Shown here piece after piece: positions 17,839 through 26,445 of a stretch of DNA of 40,787 nt (within the stretch, counting starts at the first letter, position 1; the number at the start of each line of letters is the position of its first letter). Source of the stretch: CALSMU01 sp963926405 (GTDB lineage: Bacteria > Bacteroidota > Bacteroidia > Flavobacteriales_D > Parvicellaceae); the NCBI GenBank assembly GCA_963926405.1, contig CAWUXI010000125.1:1-40787 (forward strand). The letters are read 5' to 3'. A program made the position numbers and the translations under genes. A model generated the notes under the pieces. The model had not been told where the DNA came from. It saw only the letters and a list, made by a program, of their open reading frames with translations, and did not search any database.

Positions 17839-19506
17839 TTATTTAGATTCTCCCGCTAAAATACTTCTATAGCGCACTTGATTCTGTAAAACCTCTTTTG
17901 CTTCTTTCATATATGGATCATTTTTAAGCGATGCTTGCACACGTCCATTTTGGTAATAATACCGCGAAACAATTTCATTTTCAAGAAGCGCTATAATTTC
18001 ATCTTTATACCGAACCATATCTTTGTTTAGGTTTGGCTTCAATTTTACTAACAGTGCATTAAATTCAATTTCAGAATCTCCATAGTACTTTTCTTCCCTA
18101 GCAACATCCTTTAGCTCCTGAAGTATCTCCTCAGAATCCGTTGTGTACTGAATTTCTTTATCTCCTAAATAAGTAATAAAGTTATCGTAATCGGTTTGTG
18201 AAAGTGAAAACGTACTTGCTGCATCAATTTCTGAGTGGGCTCTTTTGTAATCTGTTGCATAATTGAAAATATAATTCTTAAAAACAAGAACAGATGTCAG
18301 CTTGCTATAATTCATAGGTTCTATTTTAATTTCAGGCTCAACTCCGCGACCATCTTTTACTTCTCTTCCGTTTTTTGTTGTGAAGGTTTTAATCAAACTA
18401 TCTGCTACTTCAGATACCGTTCCTCTGTCGTCTCTATTTGCATAATCCAACTTTTGAATGCATCTGCCACTTGGAGTATAGTATTTGGCGATTGTCAGTT
18501 TTACCTTACTCCCAAAGTTTATATCTTTGGTTTGCTGCACTAATCCTTTTCCATAAGTTGTCATTCCAATTATTACCGCACGATCCAAATCTTGTAAACT
18601 TCCTGAAACAATTTCACTTGCAGAAGCAGAATAATCATCAACCAAAACCACTATAGGCATTTCTTCATCAAATGGAGTATTTACTGTTTTATAGTCTCTG
18701 TTCAAATCTGTTAACCTTCCTTTAGTAGCGACTACAGTCTCCCCTTTGGCAATAAAGAAATTTACAATATTTACAGACTCATGCAAAAGCCCTCCCCCAT
18801 TTCCTCTCAGATCGAAGACCAATTTCTTCATTCCACTGCTGTCCTTTAAATATTTCAACGCTTTAACAACATCACTGCTTGCTGTACTCGTAAATGAGTT
18901 TAGCTTAACGTAACCAATTTCGGCGTCAATCATCCCATAATAAGGAACTGAAGGAATTGTAATAACCTCTCTCGTAATTACTGTTTCAGAAGTTACGCCA
19001 TCCCTTTCATATTTAACATTTAGAATAGTTCCTGCTCCTCCTTTTAAAATAGCACTCATTTCATTTGTCGTTTTTCCAACGACGGATTTACCGTCAATTT
19101 CCAATAAAATATCGCCTGCAATAACTCCTGCTTTATCAGTTGGAGAGCCTTCATACGGTTCCGAAATTACGATACAAGAATCTTGCGCTTTTATCATTGC
19201 TCCGATTCCTCCATATTGTCCAGTAGTCATAAACCTATAGTCCTCTATCTCGCTTTCTGGAATATATACAGTATAAGGATCAAGAGACCGCAGCATTGCA
19301 TCAATCCCTTTTTTCATTAAGTTTCCTGGTTCTGGCTCATCCACATAAAAAGTATTGATGTTGTCGTAAACAGATGCCATTATTCGAATATTCTTAGTTA
19401 TTTCGAAATAATTATCATCATTATTATTGGAGATTAATGTGGTAGCAGTGCCGATGAAAAACAACGCTACTAGAACAATATAAATTGATTTTTTGGTTTT
19501 GAACAT
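17839..19506 (-). CDS. S41 family C-terminal processing protease
   Basis: A 555-residue Ctp/tail-specific protease, anchored or exported by an N-terminal hydrophobic segment (residues 8-25). Order: helical N-domain with SLDPYTVYIP, a PDZ domain (about 85-170, GGIGAMI ... SPTDKAGVIAGDILLEIDGK), then the catalytic core with FDLRGNGGGLL, the nucleophile Ser297 in SASASEIVSG and the general base Lys320 in TTYGKGLVQ. An additional C-terminal helical region follows. It should trim or degrade envelope proteins recognised by their C-termini. rnpA lies 5 bp upstream, a neighbourhood I recall as common in this phylum. Confidence 0.94.
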   Translation of the reverse strand: MFKTKKSIYIVLVALFFIGTATTLISNNNDDNYFEITKNIRIMASVYDNINTFYVDEPEPGNLMKKGIDAMLRSLDPYTVYIPESEIEDYRFMTTGQYGGIGAMIKAQDSCIVISEPYEGSPTDKAGVIAGDILLEIDGKSVVGKTTNEMSAILKGGAGTILNVKYERDGVTSETVITREVITIPSVPYYGMIDAEIGYVKLNSFTSTASSDVVKALKYLKDSSGMKKLVFDLRGNGGGLLHESVNIVNFFIAKGETVVATKGRLTDLNRDYKTVNTPFDEEMPIVVLVDDYSASASEIVSGSLQDLDRAVIIGMTTYGKGLVQQTKDINFGSKVKLTIAKYYTPSGRCIQKLDYANRDDRGTVSEVADSLIKTFTTKNGREVKDGRGVEPEIKIEPMNYSKLTSVLVFKNYIFNYATDYKRAHSEIDAASTFSLSQTDYDNFITYLGDKEIQYTTDSEEILQELKDVAREEKYYGDSEIEFNALLVKLKPNLNKDMVRYKDEIIALLENEIVSRYYYQNGRVQASLKNDPYMKEAKEVLQNQVRYRSILAGESK

Positions 19507-19511
19507 AGGTT

Positions 19512-19892
19512 CTATTTATCTGTAATCTCTTTCGTTAAACGATTTAAAAGTACTATTATTTTATCATCCACTATTTCGGACTGAGGAATATCTTTTCCTA
19601 GGTAAATTAGAAACAGAGAAACACGCATGCTTTGACTTTCTGCAGCCTTTTGACAATCGTGCTTATGCTTGCGATATCCCTCTCTTAATTTCCTTTTAAT
19701 TTGATTTCTATCAACTGCTCTTTTAAACTTTCTTTTGGGAACAGAAAACACCACTTTCAACTCAGGGTCACCTGTTTCTTTTAACCATACGATTTTAAAT
19801 GGGTAATCATTTAAATGTTTTCCTTTATCATAAATCTGCGATATAGCAACCCGACTGGTTAATCTATCCGATTTAGGTAAGGTGTTTTTCAT
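19512..19892 (-). CDS. rnpA: Ribonuclease P protein component
   Basis: A 126-residue basic protein that assists the RNase P RNA in removing tRNA 5' leaders. The characteristic helix is KFKRAVDRNQIKRKLREGYR (RNR-type motif), preceded by the substrate-leader-binding sheet (KVVFSVPKRK). The start is ATG at 19892. In many bacteria rnpA follows rpmH, but here it follows hemD, separated by an intrinsic terminator, and precedes the S41 protease. Confidence 0.95.
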   Translation of the reverse strand: MKNTLPKSDRLTSRVAISQIYDKGKHLNDYPFKIVWLKETGDPELKVVFSVPKRKFKRAVDRNQIKRKLREGYRKHKHDCQKAAESQSMRVSLFLIYLGKDIPQSEIVDDKIIVLLNRLTKEITDK

Positions 19893-19904
19893 GGCAGTAT
19901 TTGA

Positions 19905-19940
19905 TTAAAACAAAACAAGGTCGACAAAAGTCAACCTTGT
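19905..19940 (-). terminator. Intrinsic terminator after hemD
   Basis: On the minus strand an 11-bp stem (ACAAGGTTGAC with GTCGACCTTGT, one G-U pair) around a TTTT loop is followed by TTTGTTTTAATC. It sits 26 bp after the hemD stop and ends about 13 bp before the rnpA start, so it should end hemD transcription and leave rnpA needing read-through or its own start. Confidence 0.75.
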
Positions 19941-19966
19941 AAATATACGTACGACACGCAATAAAA

Positions 19967-20707
19967 TTATTTTTTCCCCTTTAAATATTGCTCAATTGCC
20001 ATTGTCATTGAAGGAGCATTTAAGCTTGGTGCTTGCACGTCAACTCTAAAACCAGCATCTTCTACTGCTTTAGCTGTAGTAGGACCGAATACGGCAATTT
20101 TAGTTCCGTTTTGTACAAATCCTGGAAAGTTCTTAATCAAAGATTGAATTCCTGATGGACTATAAAAAACCAACATATCGTATTTAACGGCAGATAAATC
20201 AGATAGGTCACTACAAACCGTTTTGTAAAGGGTAGCATTCTTAAACTCAATTCCAAATTTTGCTAATTGTTCAGGAATTACTTTTCTTTGTATATCAGAA
20301 CAAGGCACTAAAAAAATTTCTTTTTTATGCTTCTTTAGTATATCGCCTAAATCTGCTGTTGTCTGTTTTCCGAAAAATATTTTTCTTTTGCGATAAACAA
20401 CATAATTCTGCAGGTAATAAGCAACTGCTTCAGAAATGCAAAAGTACTTCATGTCATCAGGAACCGTAAATCGCATCTCCTTAGCCATCCTAAAGTAATG
20501 GTCTATCGCCATACGAGATGTTAAAATTACACCCGTAAAATCAGACAACAAAATACGTTCTTTTCTAAATTCTTGCGCGTCAACTCCTTCTACATGAATA
20601 AAAGAACGATAGTCAATTTGTACGCGATATTTACCTGCCAAATCAGAAAATGGATTCTTCCCACTTTTTGGTTCCGGTTGCGAAACTAGAATAGTTTTAA
20701 CTCCCAC
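19967..20707 (-). CDS. hemD: Uroporphyrinogen-III synthase
   Basis: A HemD-family protein of 246 residues that closes and isomerises hydroxymethylbilane to uroporphyrinogen III, the branch point to haem, sirohaem and cobalamin. Seen are ILVSQPEP at the N-terminus, FTGVILTSRMAIDHYF, FLVPCSDIQRKVIPEQL, DMLVFYSPSGIQSLIKNF and KIAVFGPTTAKAVEDAGFRVD, the two-domain order of the family. I chose the GTG at 20707 because homology starts at VGVKTILVSQ. A TTG at 20746 would add 13 residues overlapping the DUF4271 gene and remains possible. The DUF4271 gene is directly upstream on the same strand. Confidence 0.9.
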   Translation of the reverse strand: MGVKTILVSQPEPKSGKNPFSDLAGKYRVQIDYRSFIHVEGVDAQEFRKERILLSDFTGVILTSRMAIDHYFRMAKEMRFTVPDDMKYFCISEAVAYYLQNYVVYRKRKIFFGKQTTADLGDILKKHKKEIFLVPCSDIQRKVIPEQLAKFGIEFKNATLYKTVCSDLSDLSAVKYDMLVFYSPSGIQSLIKNFPGFVQNGTKIAVFGPTTAKAVEDAGFRVDVQAPSLNAPSMTMAIEQYLKGKK

Positions 20708-20732
20708 AATTAATTCGTTTTTAGTTAAACAT

Positions 20733-21434
20733 TCAAAATTTGCCAACCAATAGTAGATATGCTACGACTAGAGGGAGAATTTCGAGGGTGCAAAGGTATA
20801 AAATAATATAATACCACGAAATTTTAACATCTAAGCTTTGTCGAATACTTTGGAATAGTCTAATAATGTAGAAAATGCCCAATAAAAATGAACAGTAGAC
20901 CTCTCCAACATTTTGACTTTTCTGACCGAATAGCTGGATATTTACATTAGTACTGTGCGGAAAAAACAAAATTGCAATTATTCCTGGAAGTAACAAGACT
21001 CCTATTATTTGATAATATCTAAAATTATAATTTCTAGCTTTCTCGAGCACATCACCAGCCTCTGAAATGCCTTTAACTAAGCCGATTATTGCAAGTTTTA
21101 TAACTAACAATAGTAATACCCCCCCCGCAACTAATCCATACAACAAATAAGGATCTACTGATACAATTACTTTAGTTAATAACTTATATATAAGAATAGA
21201 AATTACAATAATCGAATTGAGCGCCAAAGCAATTGATAGTCGCGAGGACAAACCATGAGCCCCTTTATAATCTTGATTGGAAAGAGTAAAAGAAAAATAT
21301 TCACGAAAGGAATCTCCAATAATTCCTACTTGCATATGCCTGATGATTGCATAGGAAACTAAAACTAGAAGCAGCGGTAAAACCATCCATTCTATAGAGG
21401 AAATTTTATTTATGGGCAGTCCAATTTCATTCAT
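20733..21434 (-). CDS. DUF4271 membrane protein
   Basis: A 233-residue integral membrane protein with about six to seven hydrophobic segments, fitting DUF4271, a Bacteroidota family of unknown function that I recall as commonly preceding hemD. The soluble N-terminal turn contains FREYFSFTLSNQDYKG, and the later loop GISEAGDVLEKARNYNFRYYQIIG is polar. It is the first gene of the unit. An exact TAnnTTTG element (TATTTTTG, plus-strand 21443-21450 read on the minus strand) lies 8 bp before the start codon, without a clear upstream TTTG. Confidence 0.82.
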   Translation of the reverse strand: MNEIGLPINKISSIEWMVLPLLLVLVSYAIIRHMQVGIIGDSFREYFSFTLSNQDYKGAHGLSSRLSIALALNSIIVISILIYKLLTKVIVSVDPYLLYGLVAGGVLLLLVIKLAIIGLVKGISEAGDVLEKARNYNFRYYQIIGVLLLPGIIAILFFPHSTNVNIQLFGQKSQNVGEVYCSFLLGIFYIIRLFQSIRQSLDVKISWYYIILYLCTLEILPLVVAYLLLVGKF

Positions 21435-21676
21435 TTCGATTACAAAAATAAATTAATCCCATTGAACATGAAGAGTCTTAAGGCGGTTTTATTCTTCGAC
21501 CAAGGGATAATAGTCATTTTAATTGTTGAGAAAACTCACGATCTTTGCGGAAATTACAAGTCAAATTCGGCTTTAGGTTTAACCTCTACTCTGAATTATT
21601 GCCAACATTGTAGATAATTCTATGCAAATTAACCCACTGTTTTTGAGTCGATCAACCTGCTAAAAAACAACTAAAC
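21435..21676. other. Intergenic region with inverted repeats, possible small RNA
   Basis: No protein gene was seen. It holds an inverted repeat GAATTAT (21593-21599) / ATAATTC (21614-21620), an alternative partner AATTC at 21564-21568, and a promoter-like GATCTTTG (21540-21547) reading on the plus strand. A plus-strand transcript from there would end at the hairpin at 21677-21713. See findings. Confidence 0.35.
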
Positions 21677-21713
21677 AAAAAAGCCGCTAGACAAAAACGC
21701 AAGCGGCTTTTTT
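21677..21713. terminator. Bidirectional intrinsic terminator after YceI gene
   Basis: An 8-bp stem AAGCCGCT (21681-21688) and AGCGGCTT (21702-21709), extended by A and T runs to 12 pairs, with a 13-nt loop. Both strands end in a T tract. It lies 14 bp past the YceI stop and so terminates that minus-strand unit; it could also end a plus-strand transcript. Confidence 0.85.
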
Positions 21714-21726
21714 TATGCTAAAATTT

Positions 21727-22386
21727 TCATTCGCAATCTGATGTGAAATCAGCAAATACTTCGATTTCTACATCTGGCCATAAAACACTTACGCCATCTT
21801 TTCCCGCGTGTAATAAAGAACATACTCCATTTAATGAATCAAGAGATGGTTGAGCATCCCAATCTGGAACATTAATTCTTGCCGATAGCTTTAAACGACG
21901 TTCAGATGTTGCTTCCCATTGCACGGCAATTTCTTTTTCAACGCCATTCATTGTTAGTGCAATAGATCCTGAGCCGTCTTGGCTTAAAGAAATAATCTTT
22001 CCAGAAATAGCGGCAGTATTGGACATAACTCCAAAGAAACTAGCTGAAATCTTAGCATCTCTTTCCGGGTTGTTCGAGTTTACCGAAGCTGTATAAATGG
22101 CAAACTGAGCAGTTGCTGCCGCTCCAGCCATTGTTTCGTTGTCAGTCACTCCACTTACCACAACAGAGTCAAATGTTCCTCCAACACCTACTTTATCACT
22201 TAACTTAAACGCAGTCCAGTTTACCACAACGTTTTTGTTATCTAGGTTTAGCAGGCAAGGTATAGCGGCTTTTTTTGAAAGATCGGTTCCTAGATCCTCT
22301 AACGATTTTGTTTTTTTAGTTTCACCACAACCTACAAACAGTAGCATTGATAAAATAATTTCTGAAGCGATAATAATTTTTTTCAT
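21727..22386 (-). CDS. YceI-family lipoprotein
   Basis: A 219-residue lipoprotein (lipobox LFVGC, Cys20) with a YceI-like lipocalin-type barrel, a fold that binds isoprenoid or other lipids in the periplasm. Family-like segments are VVNWTAFKLSDKVGVGGTFDSV near the N-terminus, RDAKISASFFGVM and a C-terminal strand. The usual histidine-rich dipeptides are not prominent. It lies 18 bp downstream of the biotinyl-carrier gene in the same direction and is followed by a strong terminator. YceI proteins bind polyisoprenoids, but any link to the carotenoid genes 5 kb away is speculation. Confidence 0.78.
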   Translation of the reverse strand: MKKIIIASEIILSMLLFVGCGETKKTKSLEDLGTDLSKKAAIPCLLNLDNKNVVVNWTAFKLSDKVGVGGTFDSVVVSGVTDNETMAGAAATAQFAIYTASVNSNNPERDAKISASFFGVMSNTAAISGKIISLSQDGSGSIALTMNGVEKEIAVQWEATSERRLKLSARINVPDWDAQPSLDSLNGVCSLLHAGKDGVSVLWPDVEIEVFADFTSDCE

Positions 22387-22404
22387 TTTAGTGAGTTATT
22401 TGAT

Positions 22405-22917
22405 TTATTCAAAATTGACAAGAACACGGTTTTTCTCAACCGTGTCTCCTTTTTTAATATTAATTGAGCTTATTACACCATCGGATGGAGATTTAAGCAT
22501 GTTTTCCATTTTCATTGCTTCTAGAACCACAAGCGGATCGTCTTTAGTAACAATATCGCCAACGCGAACTAAAATAGCTACAACCACGCCCGGCATAGGA
22601 GCTTTTAGCTCGTTTACTTTTTTAGTTGATGCAGCATCCATTCCTAAAGATTGAAGAAGAACATCATATTCATCAGTAAGCTTTACCTCAAATCTATCTC
22701 CGTCAATTTTTAATGTGATTGCTTTCTTTTTAGAATCAATGGCAAGAAGTCGGGCTACGTATTTTTTCCCATCTCTTGAAATTATAAGTTCATTGTCCTT
22801 TTTCCTTATAATCTCAATTTCAAACTTTTCGTTGTTTAACTTTCCTTGCAAAGGGGTTTTTGCCTCAGGAATAAATTCCACGGAATCATTGTTGTTAATT
22901 TTAGCGCTTACTTTCAT
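22405..22917 (-). CDS. Biotinyl-domain carrier protein
   Basis: A 170-residue biotin carboxyl carrier-type protein. The last 75 residues form the biotinyl domain with LKAPMPGVV and the biotinylation motif EAMKMEN (Lys136), which shuttles CO2 between a biotin carboxylase and a carboxyltransferase. The N-terminal half (residues 1-90) resembles the BT-like linker found in propionyl-/acyl-CoA carboxylase alpha-type proteins rather than AccB. No carboxylase subunit is adjacent, so its partner enzyme is encoded elsewhere. A textbook Bacteroidota promoter precedes it. Confidence 0.9.
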   Translation of the reverse strand: MKVSAKINNNDSVEFIPEAKTPLQGKLNNEKFEIEIIRKKDNELIISRDGKKYVARLLAIDSKKKAITLKIDGDRFEVKLTDEYDVLLQSLGMDAASTKKVNELKAPMPGVVVAILVRVGDIVTKDDPLVVLEAMKMENMLKSPSDGVISSINIKKGDTVEKNRVLVNFE

Positions 22918-22937
22918 TAAAAGAATGTTTGATGTAC

Positions 22938-22968
22938 CAAAAGTATAGAAAATCTCTCGCTAAACAAA
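22938..22968 (-). promoter_or_regulatory. Bacteroidota-type promoter of biotinyl-carrier gene
   Basis: On the minus strand TTTG (22965-22968) is followed by exactly 19 bp and then TACTTTTG (22938-22945), matching the TTTG-N19-TAnnTTTG consensus of the primary sigma factor in this phylum. The start codon follows 21 bp later, giving a short leader. Confidence 0.7.
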
Positions 22969-23050
22969 CAATTATACCAGACATACATATTTCATTTATA
23001 GATTGCTGATTAATGTTCATATTTGCAATTCAAACAATAATTCAAAGAAA

Positions 23051-25705
23051 ATGAATATAAAAAACGGAATAGTTCTGATATTTAGTGGATTGCTCGCAGT
23101 TAGTTGTGCACAAAAAAAACAAATACAAGAAACTTCAAGTGTTGAAAATATAATCGAGGAGGAAGAAAAAGAGCCTGCAATGAGACAGCATTATAATCCT
23201 TCAGAAAAACGCATTAATGATCTATTACATACAAAACTAAAGGTCAGTTTTGACTGGGAAAACCAACAATTAAACGGAGAAGCCTACCTAACTCTGAAGC
23301 CTTACTTTTATGCTACAGATTCATTAACGCTTGATGCAAAAGCAATGGACATACATTCTGTCAGGCAAAATGATGGAAAATCAATGGAGTTAAAATATAC
23401 TTATGATGGGGAGTTTTTAAGAATTACATTGCCAAAAGAATACAGCCGCACAGAGCAGTACAACATCTACATTGAATATACGGCTAACCCCAAGGAAGTC
23501 AAGCAAGAGGGAAGTAGTGCTATTTCTGACGCGAAGGGGCTTTACTTTATTAACCATGATGGTGCTGATAAAAATAAACATATGGAGATATGGACTCAAG
23601 GAGAAACCGAAGCAAGTTCCGCCTGGTTCCCGACAATTGATTCTCCAAACGAAAAAACAACAGAAGAGATTTACATCACAGTAAAAAACAAATACACTAC
23701 TCTTTCAAACGGATTATTAGTAGAATCTACTCCAAATGAAAATGGAACGAGAACAGATTATTGGAGAATGGATAAGCCACATTCTCCATATTTGTTTATG
23801 ATGGCGGTAGGAGAATTCGCCGTGGTAAGAGATACATGGAAAAAACAAGATGGGTCGGAAATGGAAGTAAGCTACTATGTAGAGAAGAAATTTGAACCAC
23901 ATGCTAGAGCGATATTTGGAAAAACGCCTAAAATGATCGAACATTTCTCTGAATTATTGGGGGTTGAATACCCTTGGACAAAGTATAGCCAAGTAGTTGT
24001 AAGAGATTACGTTTCTGGAGCAATGGAAAACACTTCCGCTACAATCCATGGTGAGTTTTTATACCAAACCCAAAGAGAGATTATTGATGGGGGAAATGAA
24101 TCAATAATCGCACATGAATTATTTCACCACTGGTTTGGAGATTTAGTGACATGTGAAAGCTGGTCTAACCTTCCTTTAAATGAATCTTTTGCAAATTATA
24201 GTCAATTTTTGTGGGATGACTTTGAATATGGAAGAATGGAAGCAGACATGAATGCATATGGGGAAATGGAAGGTTACTTTATGTCTGCAGAGCAAGGAGG
24301 ACATGTAGACATGATTCGATTTGACTATAAGAGCAAGGAGGACATGTTTGATGGGCATTCTTATAACAAGGGAGGTAGAATATTAAATATGTTAAGGTCT
24401 TATGTAGGCGATGATGCTTTTTTTGCATCACTTAAATTGTACTTGACGGAAAATGCACATAAAAATGCTGAAATACATGATTTAAGGTTGGCATTTGAAG
24501 AAACTACAGGAGAAGATTTAAACTGGTTTTTCAATCAATGGTTTTTATCCAGTGGCCACCCCGTGTTAAAGTACGAGCAAGAATACAATGCTGAAACGAA
24601 AAAATTGACAGTTTCAATTACACAACAACAAGACACTGAAAAATGGCCTCTTTATAAACTGCCAATTTACATTGATATTTATGTTGGTGGTAAACCGCGA
24701 AGAGAAATGGTTTGGGTTGAAAACGTTGAAAATACATTTGAGTTTAGTGCTTCTTCTCAACCAAATTTAGTGAACATTGACGCAAAAAAAGTTTTATTAG
24801 CAAAAAAGACAGATAAGAAATCACTGGAACAATCGGTTTATCAATTGAACTATGCTGGACTTTGGTTGGATAAAAAAGAAGCAATTGATAAATGCGGAAA
24901 AAGTAGTGACCCAGCTGCTATTGAAGCGATGATCAATGCATTGAGCCAGCCATTTTGGAATGTTAAAACAATGGCTATGAATAACATACAAAAAGCGGTT
25001 CAAGCAAAACCAGAGGTTGTAAAAAATAAGCTGAAGACACTTTCAACAGAGGACAACAATCCGAAAGTTAGAGCAAAAGCAATTAAAACGTTAATGAAAT
25101 ATTTTTCTAATGACAAAAGTTTAATTAGCATTTATGAGACAGGGTTAAAAGATTCATCATATCGAGTAATGGGGACTGCTTTAACCGCTGTTACATCCAT
25201 CGACCCTGAAAGAGGTTTAATAATGGCAAGGTCGATGGAAGGTGTGGAAAGCGCTTCTGTAAACAATGCAATTGCTGCTATATATGCGGAAAAGGGAGAC
25301 TTGAAAGAGCATGCGTTTTTCTTAAAAACGATTTCTGAGCTAAATGGAATGAATAAATTAGGGTTTTTACAAAAATACAATGAATTTGTGCTAAGAATGC
25401 CGAACGAGGAAATTGATAAAGCAATTGCTGTTTATAAAAACATTGTTGAAACTGAGTCTATTTGGTTTGTTAAATTATCAGGGTATAACCTACTCGCGAG
25501 TGTACAAAATTTTTATTCTAAAAGGGCCATGGAAATCTCTACTGAAATAGAAAGCGCTAGGGCTGATGGGAAATCAGAACAAGTTCCTGAACTAGAGAAA
25601 CAAATGAATATGTGCAAAATTCAAGATTCTAAAGTGGCAAGCTTATTAAGTGAATTGAAAGCTATAGAAACAGACCCGAATGTGAAGAAGTATTTAGGAA
25701 TGTAA
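23051..25705 (+). CDS. M1 family metallopeptidase (aminopeptidase N-like) lipoprotein
   Basis: An 884-residue M1 aminopeptidase tethered as a lipoprotein (VSC lipobox, Cys19). Order: N-terminal beta-domain (about 50-250), thermolysin-like catalytic domain with the substrate-binding GAMEN (323-327), zinc motif HELFHHW (His355, Glu356, His359) and third ligand Glu378 in NESFANY, a small beta domain, then a C-terminal HEAT/ARM-like helical region (about 610-884). It should cleave N-terminal residues from peptides in the periplasm or at the surface. The ATG at 23051 is chosen because the signal peptide starts there; an upstream ATG at 23003 adds a non-signal tail. The CrtA-like gene follows after 5 bp. 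Confidence 0.94.
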   Translation: MNIKNGIVLIFSGLLAVSCAQKKQIQETSSVENIIEEEEKEPAMRQHYNPSEKRINDLLHTKLKVSFDWENQQLNGEAYLTLKPYFYATDSLTLDAKAMDIHSVRQNDGKSMELKYTYDGEFLRITLPKEYSRTEQYNIYIEYTANPKEVKQEGSSAISDAKGLYFINHDGADKNKHMEIWTQGETEASSAWFPTIDSPNEKTTEEIYITVKNKYTTLSNGLLVESTPNENGTRTDYWRMDKPHSPYLFMMAVGEFAVVRDTWKKQDGSEMEVSYYVEKKFEPHARAIFGKTPKMIEHFSELLGVEYPWTKYSQVVVRDYVSGAMENTSATIHGEFLYQTQREIIDGGNESIIAHELFHHWFGDLVTCESWSNLPLNESFANYSQFLWDDFEYGRMEADMNAYGEMEGYFMSAEQGGHVDMIRFDYKSKEDMFDGHSYNKGGRILNMLRSYVGDDAFFASLKLYLTENAHKNAEIHDLRLAFEETTGEDLNWFFNQWFLSSGHPVLKYEQEYNAETKKLTVSITQQQDTEKWPLYKLPIYIDIYVGGKPRREMVWVENVENTFEFSASSQPNLVNIDAKKVLLAKKTDKKSLEQSVYQLNYAGLWLDKKEAIDKCGKSSDPAAIEAMINALSQPFWNVKTMAMNNIQKAVQAKPEVVKNKLKTLSTEDNNPKVRAKAIKTLMKYFSNDKSLISIYETGLKDSSYRVMGTALTAVTSIDPERGLIMARSMEGVESASVNNAIAAIYAEKGDLKEHAFFLKTISELNGMNKLGFLQKYNEFVLRMPNEEIDKAIAVYKNIVETESIWFVKLSGYNLLASVQNFYSKRAMEISTEIESARADGKSEQVPELEKQMNMCKIQDSKVASLLSELKAIETDPNVKKYLGM

Positions 25706-25710
25706 CCCTA

Positions 25711-26418
25711 ATGGTTTTAAGTATGCAAATCACTACTCTTTCTTTTTTCAAATATACGTCATTACGCAATAAGTTTTGGGGGTTGAAAATGATGCAGTTC
25801 GCGCACAAAGGTTTAGCAAACACGAACGGGTTAACCTTTTATCGGCTTTTGGGAAGTGGAAGGGGAAGAGGCTTTAATCCTTTTCCGGATTGGTCTGTGT
25901 ACTGTCTTCTTCAAGTATGGGAATCTGAAGAAGCTGCCCATACCTTTTTGAAGTCTTCTGATTTGATCAAGCAATACAATGACCGCACGGATGAGTTGTT
26001 TACACTTTACATGAAAAATATTTCTGCTGGGGGTACCTGGGTTGGAAAAACCCCTTTTGAGAAGGGAGCAGACCTAGATCCTAGCCTACCGATTGCTGTC
26101 ATTACCAGGGCAACGATTAAGTGGAATTGGCTTATCCGATTTTGGAAATATGTGCCTACTTCACAAGAAGCTTTGGATGGAAATGAAGGGTTAATTTATA
26201 CGAAAGGAATAGGAGAGGTTCCGGTAGTTCAAATGGCCACATTTAGCTTATGGAAAAATTTTGAAGCAGTAAAACAGTTTGCCTACAATAGCAAACAACA
26301 TCAAGAGGCGATTAGAAGAACACGGCAGAACGTCTGGTATAGAGAAGAGCTATTTGCGCGTTTCCAACCCTACAAATCAACCGGTACTTGGGAGGGCAAA
26401 GATTTGTTGAGCTTTTAA
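25711..26418 (+). CDS. CrtA-like (spheroidene monooxygenase family) protein
   Basis: A 235-residue protein resembling CrtA, the haem-containing monooxygenase that puts a 2-keto group on the acyclic end of spheroidene in purple bacteria. Shared features read directly are FYRLLGSGRGRGFNPFPDWSVY, then AVITRATIKW with FWKYVP, GIGEVPVVQMATFSLW and YREELFARFQPY near the C-terminus, with a final TGTWEGK. The length is typical. ATG at 25711, with a second in-frame ATG at 25723. It starts 5 bp after the M1 peptidase gene but is only 1.2 kb from crtD and cruF, whose product end-group is what CrtA enzymes act on. Carotenoid oxygenation is therefore plausible but inferred. Confidence 0.75.
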   Translation: MVLSMQITTLSFFKYTSLRNKFWGLKMMQFAHKGLANTNGLTFYRLLGSGRGRGFNPFPDWSVYCLLQVWESEEAAHTFLKSSDLIKQYNDRTDELFTLYMKNISAGGTWVGKTPFEKGADLDPSLPIAVITRATIKWNWLIRFWKYVPTSQEALDGNEGLIYTKGIGEVPVVQMATFSLWKNFEAVKQFAYNSKQHQEAIRRTRQNVWYREELFARFQPYKSTGTWEGKDLLSF

Positions 26419-26428
26419 TAACCTAATG

Positions 26429-26444
26429 TTCTGTATCAACAGAA
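26429..26444. terminator. Small hairpin between convergent genes
   Basis: TTCTGT-ATCA-ACAGAA forms a 6-bp stem with a 4-nt loop filling the 27-bp gap between the CrtA-like gene and the convergent methyltransferase gene. There is no clear T tract, so a terminator role is only possible. Confidence 0.35.
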
Positions 26445-26445
26445 G

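Noticed and set aside
22387..23050. YceI protein as a carotenoid-binding member of the pigment set
   Set aside because: The gene belongs with the biotinyl carrier and is separated from the crt genes by the M1 peptidase; fold alone is not enough.
24289..24347. Exact 18-nt repeat AGAGCAAGGAGGACATGT twice, 41 bp apart in the M1 peptidase gene and in different frames
   Set aside because: Both copies encode parts of the protein that look normal for the family (EQGGHVDM and SKEDMFDG), so the match is probably chance, and the AAGGAGG is too close to ATG to act as a start signal.
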